Shown here: positions 61,704-64,000 of the stretch, in pieces
Layout of the letters: each line of letters begins with the position of its first letter
Position numbering within the stretch: the first letter of the stretch is position 1
Origin: Gonatopus flavifemur
Taxonomy: Eukaryota; Arthropoda; Insecta; Hymenoptera; Dryinidae
Assembly (NCBI GenBank): GCA_018340375.1
Contig: JAFFJZ010000006.1
Location: forward strand, 19,601,501-19,665,500
Direction: 5' to 3'
DNA: 64,000 nt
Translations under genes and position numbers: made by a program
The notes under the pieces: model-generated
Databases searched by the model: none
Told to the model about the DNA's origin: nothing
What the model saw: only the letters and a program-made list of their open reading frames with translations

Positions 61704-63503
61704 CACGGAGAGAAATTTACTCGGAAAAATTAAGATTTTAATTGTGAAATAGAACTATTCGGAAATGTCAGATAATAATTTATAATATGTCATAATCATT
61801 GCCAGTTTTGATGGTAAAAATTGAGATTAATCTTGAATTTTATCATAAAACCTGGTAATAATTATAATTCAAGTTACAAATTATTATCCCTGGTGGAAAT
61901 ATTTCTCCGAATTTCTCATTTTTGAAAGTTTCGGAGGAATTCGGAGGAAAAGTTATGAAGAATATTCGCAAATCTCCGTTTTTTCACGAAATGTTTATAT
62001 TTCCTCTTAAATGGTCCGAATTTCTCCGCCAATCAGAAAAAGGGAATCGAGAAGTTTGAAATATTTCGAATGAAACATATTCGGAAGAATTTGTGATTTT
62101 TTGTCAAAAGTTGAACACTATCTCACTAAATTTTGAAAGTAAATCATACCGATTTCCTTCGAATTTCATCCATATATGTGTTCAATATATATTAGGGAAT
62201 CCGGGAAATTTTTAGAAATTGAATGCAACTATTTCCACATCTTCTCAGAAGCAAATTAGAGAAAGTCATATAAATTACTTGAATTGTTCAATCGATCCGA
62301 GTATTCCGATTTTCTCCGAACTCCTCCGAATTAATTCCTAACAAATAGAGGATTTAGTGGATTTCTAGGCATGATTTTTTGTCAGACTGAGGGGAAATTC
62401 GGAGGAAATCGGACATATGTTTGAAGATTTATTGATATGTATTTTTCAAGAAAATTCAGAGGAATTTGGATCACTCACCAGCATTTGAACGCGTGATGGA
62501 TTATTCCGATTGTTTTCGAATGGCTACGAAAAAAGGTGGGAAGGACCTGTCTCTCCGAAATTCTCCGAACTTTATCTACATTCAAATTTCCATACATTGG
62601 AGAATTTTCGGAGGGAATCGGGGGGATTGTCAAAGGTTGAATAAAACAGTTCCAATCCTCCTTCAGAAGTAGTCTAAATTCTTCGAAGCAAGGAATTATT
62701 CTGAGTTTTCTCGAATTTCTGCAGGAACAGGTAACATATAAAAAATTCACCAAATTCCTTGGCAAGTTGTTCTCGTTATACACTGAGGAAAAATTCGGAG
62801 GAAATCGGAAATATTTTTGAAGATGCATTGGCATGTTTTTTTCGAGAAAATTCGGAAGAATTCGGATCACTCACCAACATTTAAACGCGAGATGGATTAA
62901 TCCGATTGTCTTCGAATTTTATCTATATTCAAATTTCCATGCATTAGGGAATTTTCGGAGAAAATCGGGGGGATTGTCAAAGGTTGAGTAGAACAGTTCC
63001 CATCCTCTCTCAGAAGTAATTCGGAGAAATTCGGAAAAATATTCTGATTATGGAATGAATTATGTTGAGAATATGAATAATTCGAAGAATACTATAATCA
63101 TTTCAGCAAAAATTCGGAGAAAATCTGAACTTTTGATTCAGAAAAATCATTTGAGGTGGAGTATTTCGGAGAAATTCGTGAATTCAATATGAAGTTTAGA
63201 GAAAATCTGGATAAATCGGAGAAAATTCCGGAGTGAGTCGGATAATGAATAATTCGAAAAAAATGTGATCTTCCGAGGAGAAATTCGGGAAAAATCTGAA
63301 TCTTTCAATTCGGAGAAGTGACTAGGAGCGAAGTGTTTCGGAGAAACATCTCAATTTGGTATAAAATTCGGAGAAATTCCCGAACAAAATCGGAAAAAAT
63401 TGGAGAAAATTCGGAGAAATATTTCCACCAGGGATCTGACTTTACCGAATAGTTCTAGCTTACAAATAAAATGGTAATTTTCCCAATCAAATTTCTCTCC
63501 GTG
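61704..63503. mobile_element. CACGGAGAGAAATTTAC MITE split by a CCCTGG element
   Basis: Ends CACGGAGAGAAATTTACTCG and CAAATTTCTCTCCGTG, flanked by TA on both sides. Without the 61888-63433 insert it is about 250 bp and aligns with 50859-51112. Confidence 0.85.
61888..63433. mobile_element. CCCTGGTGGAAATATTTCTCC element, 1546 bp
   Basis: Ends CCCTGGTGGAAATATTTCTC and GAGAAATATTTCCACCAGGG, flanked by AT on both sides. The body consists of degenerate TTCGGAGAAA / TTTCTCCGAA words. A block of roughly 220 bp repeats, at about 62430-62670 and 62840-63030. Its first ten bases resemble those of the 42480 element. The small open frames here are repeat composition. Confidence 0.85.
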
Positions 63504-64000
63504 TACCGAACATCGTAAGTATAATCTGAATCACAAAAATTGAAAAAAAGTAACGGAGAAAGTAACGTAAATCATGATCCGTTACCGAAAATCAGTAACG
63601 ACGTTTACCGTCATCGTTGATGGCTGAAAAATGTAACGCGTTACCAAGGAACGAATAACGCAACGAATAACTCCGTTACATTTTATTCGTTCCTTCCGAA
63701 CCCTGGTCCCAACTAAGAACCTTTCTCTCGGTGTAGGTTTTCAAAGAATATCATTGATCGGTTCACCAGTTACCATCACTGATAATTCCTCTGAATGTAT
63801 GAAAATGAAAAATCTGTCTCATGTAATGTAACTAATTTTTTCCAGCAGAACACTAATCAATTTTTTCAATAATTGAAAAAGAAATTGAGAATCAAAATCC
63901 CAAATATTTTTACCGTTCGAAACATTCGATGATGTTGATGAAATGATATATTTATACATATACCAGTATATACGCGTACTCATAGTTATTTTTTTTCTTT

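Larger units (their letters stand above)
60593..63705. mobile_element. hAT-type nonautonomous element
   Basis: Ends CAGGGTTCGGAACG and CGTTCCTTCCGAACCCTG, with flanks GTCCCGAC and GTCCCAAC, an 8-bp duplication with one mismatch. An 8-bp duplication plus CAGGG ends fits the hAT superfamily. The interior is rich in CGTTACC / GGTAACG words. No transposase. Confidence 0.78.
60348..63733. mobile_element. Outer element, CACCRAGAGAA ends
   Basis: Left CACCAAGAGAAGGGG and right CCTTTCTCTCGGTG, flanked by TA on both sides. Its own sequence, with TTAGTTGTCCCGAC and AGCTAG words, is only about 240 bp on the left and 28 bp on the right; the rest is nested. Confidence 0.7.
59181..64000 (+). other. slo: Slowpoke intron after the S2 exon (open at 3' end)
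   Basis: The intron starts with GTGAGT, phase 0. The next slowpoke exon was not found before the window ends. From 59269 to 63733 the intron is almost wholly mobile-element sequence; 63736-64000 shows nothing recognisable. Confidence 0.75.

Noticed and set aside
1..64000. CRISPR array, prokaryotic operon, rRNA, retrovirus or endogenous virus
   Set aside because: No regularly spaced direct repeats, Shine-Dalgarno gene clusters, rRNA motifs, reverse transcriptase or capsid-like reading was seen.

Overview
This window looks like insect nuclear DNA, probably from a hymenopteran-type genome. The evidence is AT-rich sequence without CpG loss, mauritiana-type mariner elements, many miniature inverted-repeat elements (MITEs), and two short exons whose translation matches the insect BK channel slowpoke almost residue for residue. 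The order assignment is inference only. No bacterial operon, viral gene, rRNA or CRISPR array was seen.

The only host coding sequence I can support is two + strand slowpoke exons: 58343-58404 (transmembrane segment S1) and 59084-59180 (S1-S2 loop plus S2). No methionine-initiated slowpoke N-terminus was seen upstream, so bases 1-58342 are read as one very long intron. The exon after S2 was not found by 64000. At 25716 the intron has a perfect acceptor joined directly to a perfect donor (polypyrimidine-CAG|GTAAGT), the signature of a recursive splice site. A second donor lies 57 nt downstream. It sits in the largest transposon-poor stretch (24.1-28.9 kb).

The rest is mostly transposable elements, layered into one another. 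(1) 3.2-5.1 kb: MITEs. (2) 9.7-10.7 kb: a repeat built on an AGTACTGG-like word. (3) 15.3-19.7 kb: several MITEs and a tRNA-derived relic. (4) 19.7-22.9 kb: a TTAA-flanked element containing a 2-kb TTAA-flanked fold-back. (5) 22.96-24.07 kb: a dead mariner. (6) 29.8-33.5 kb: mariner containing a Tc1-like element containing a CCCATACAGG element. (7) 38.4-42.5 kb: a MITE split by a CCC-ended element and by a second mariner, which itself carries another CCCATACAGG element. (8) 42.5-43.5 kb: a GGTGTA-rich element. (9) 49.5-52.1 kb: a MITE holding an element that holds four more. (10) 54.97-56.8 kb: two CACTGTTAGAAA-ended elements. (11) 59.3-63.7 kb: up to four nested layers.

The most unusual pattern is a set of element families, with ends CCC...GGG, CACGGAG... 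or CACTG..., whose copies are flanked by 2-bp direct repeats of variable sequence (AC, CG, GA, AT, TA, TT, AA, CA). Their interiors consist largely of degenerate reiterations of their own subterminal word. I could not assign them to a superfamily. All transposases seen are broken.
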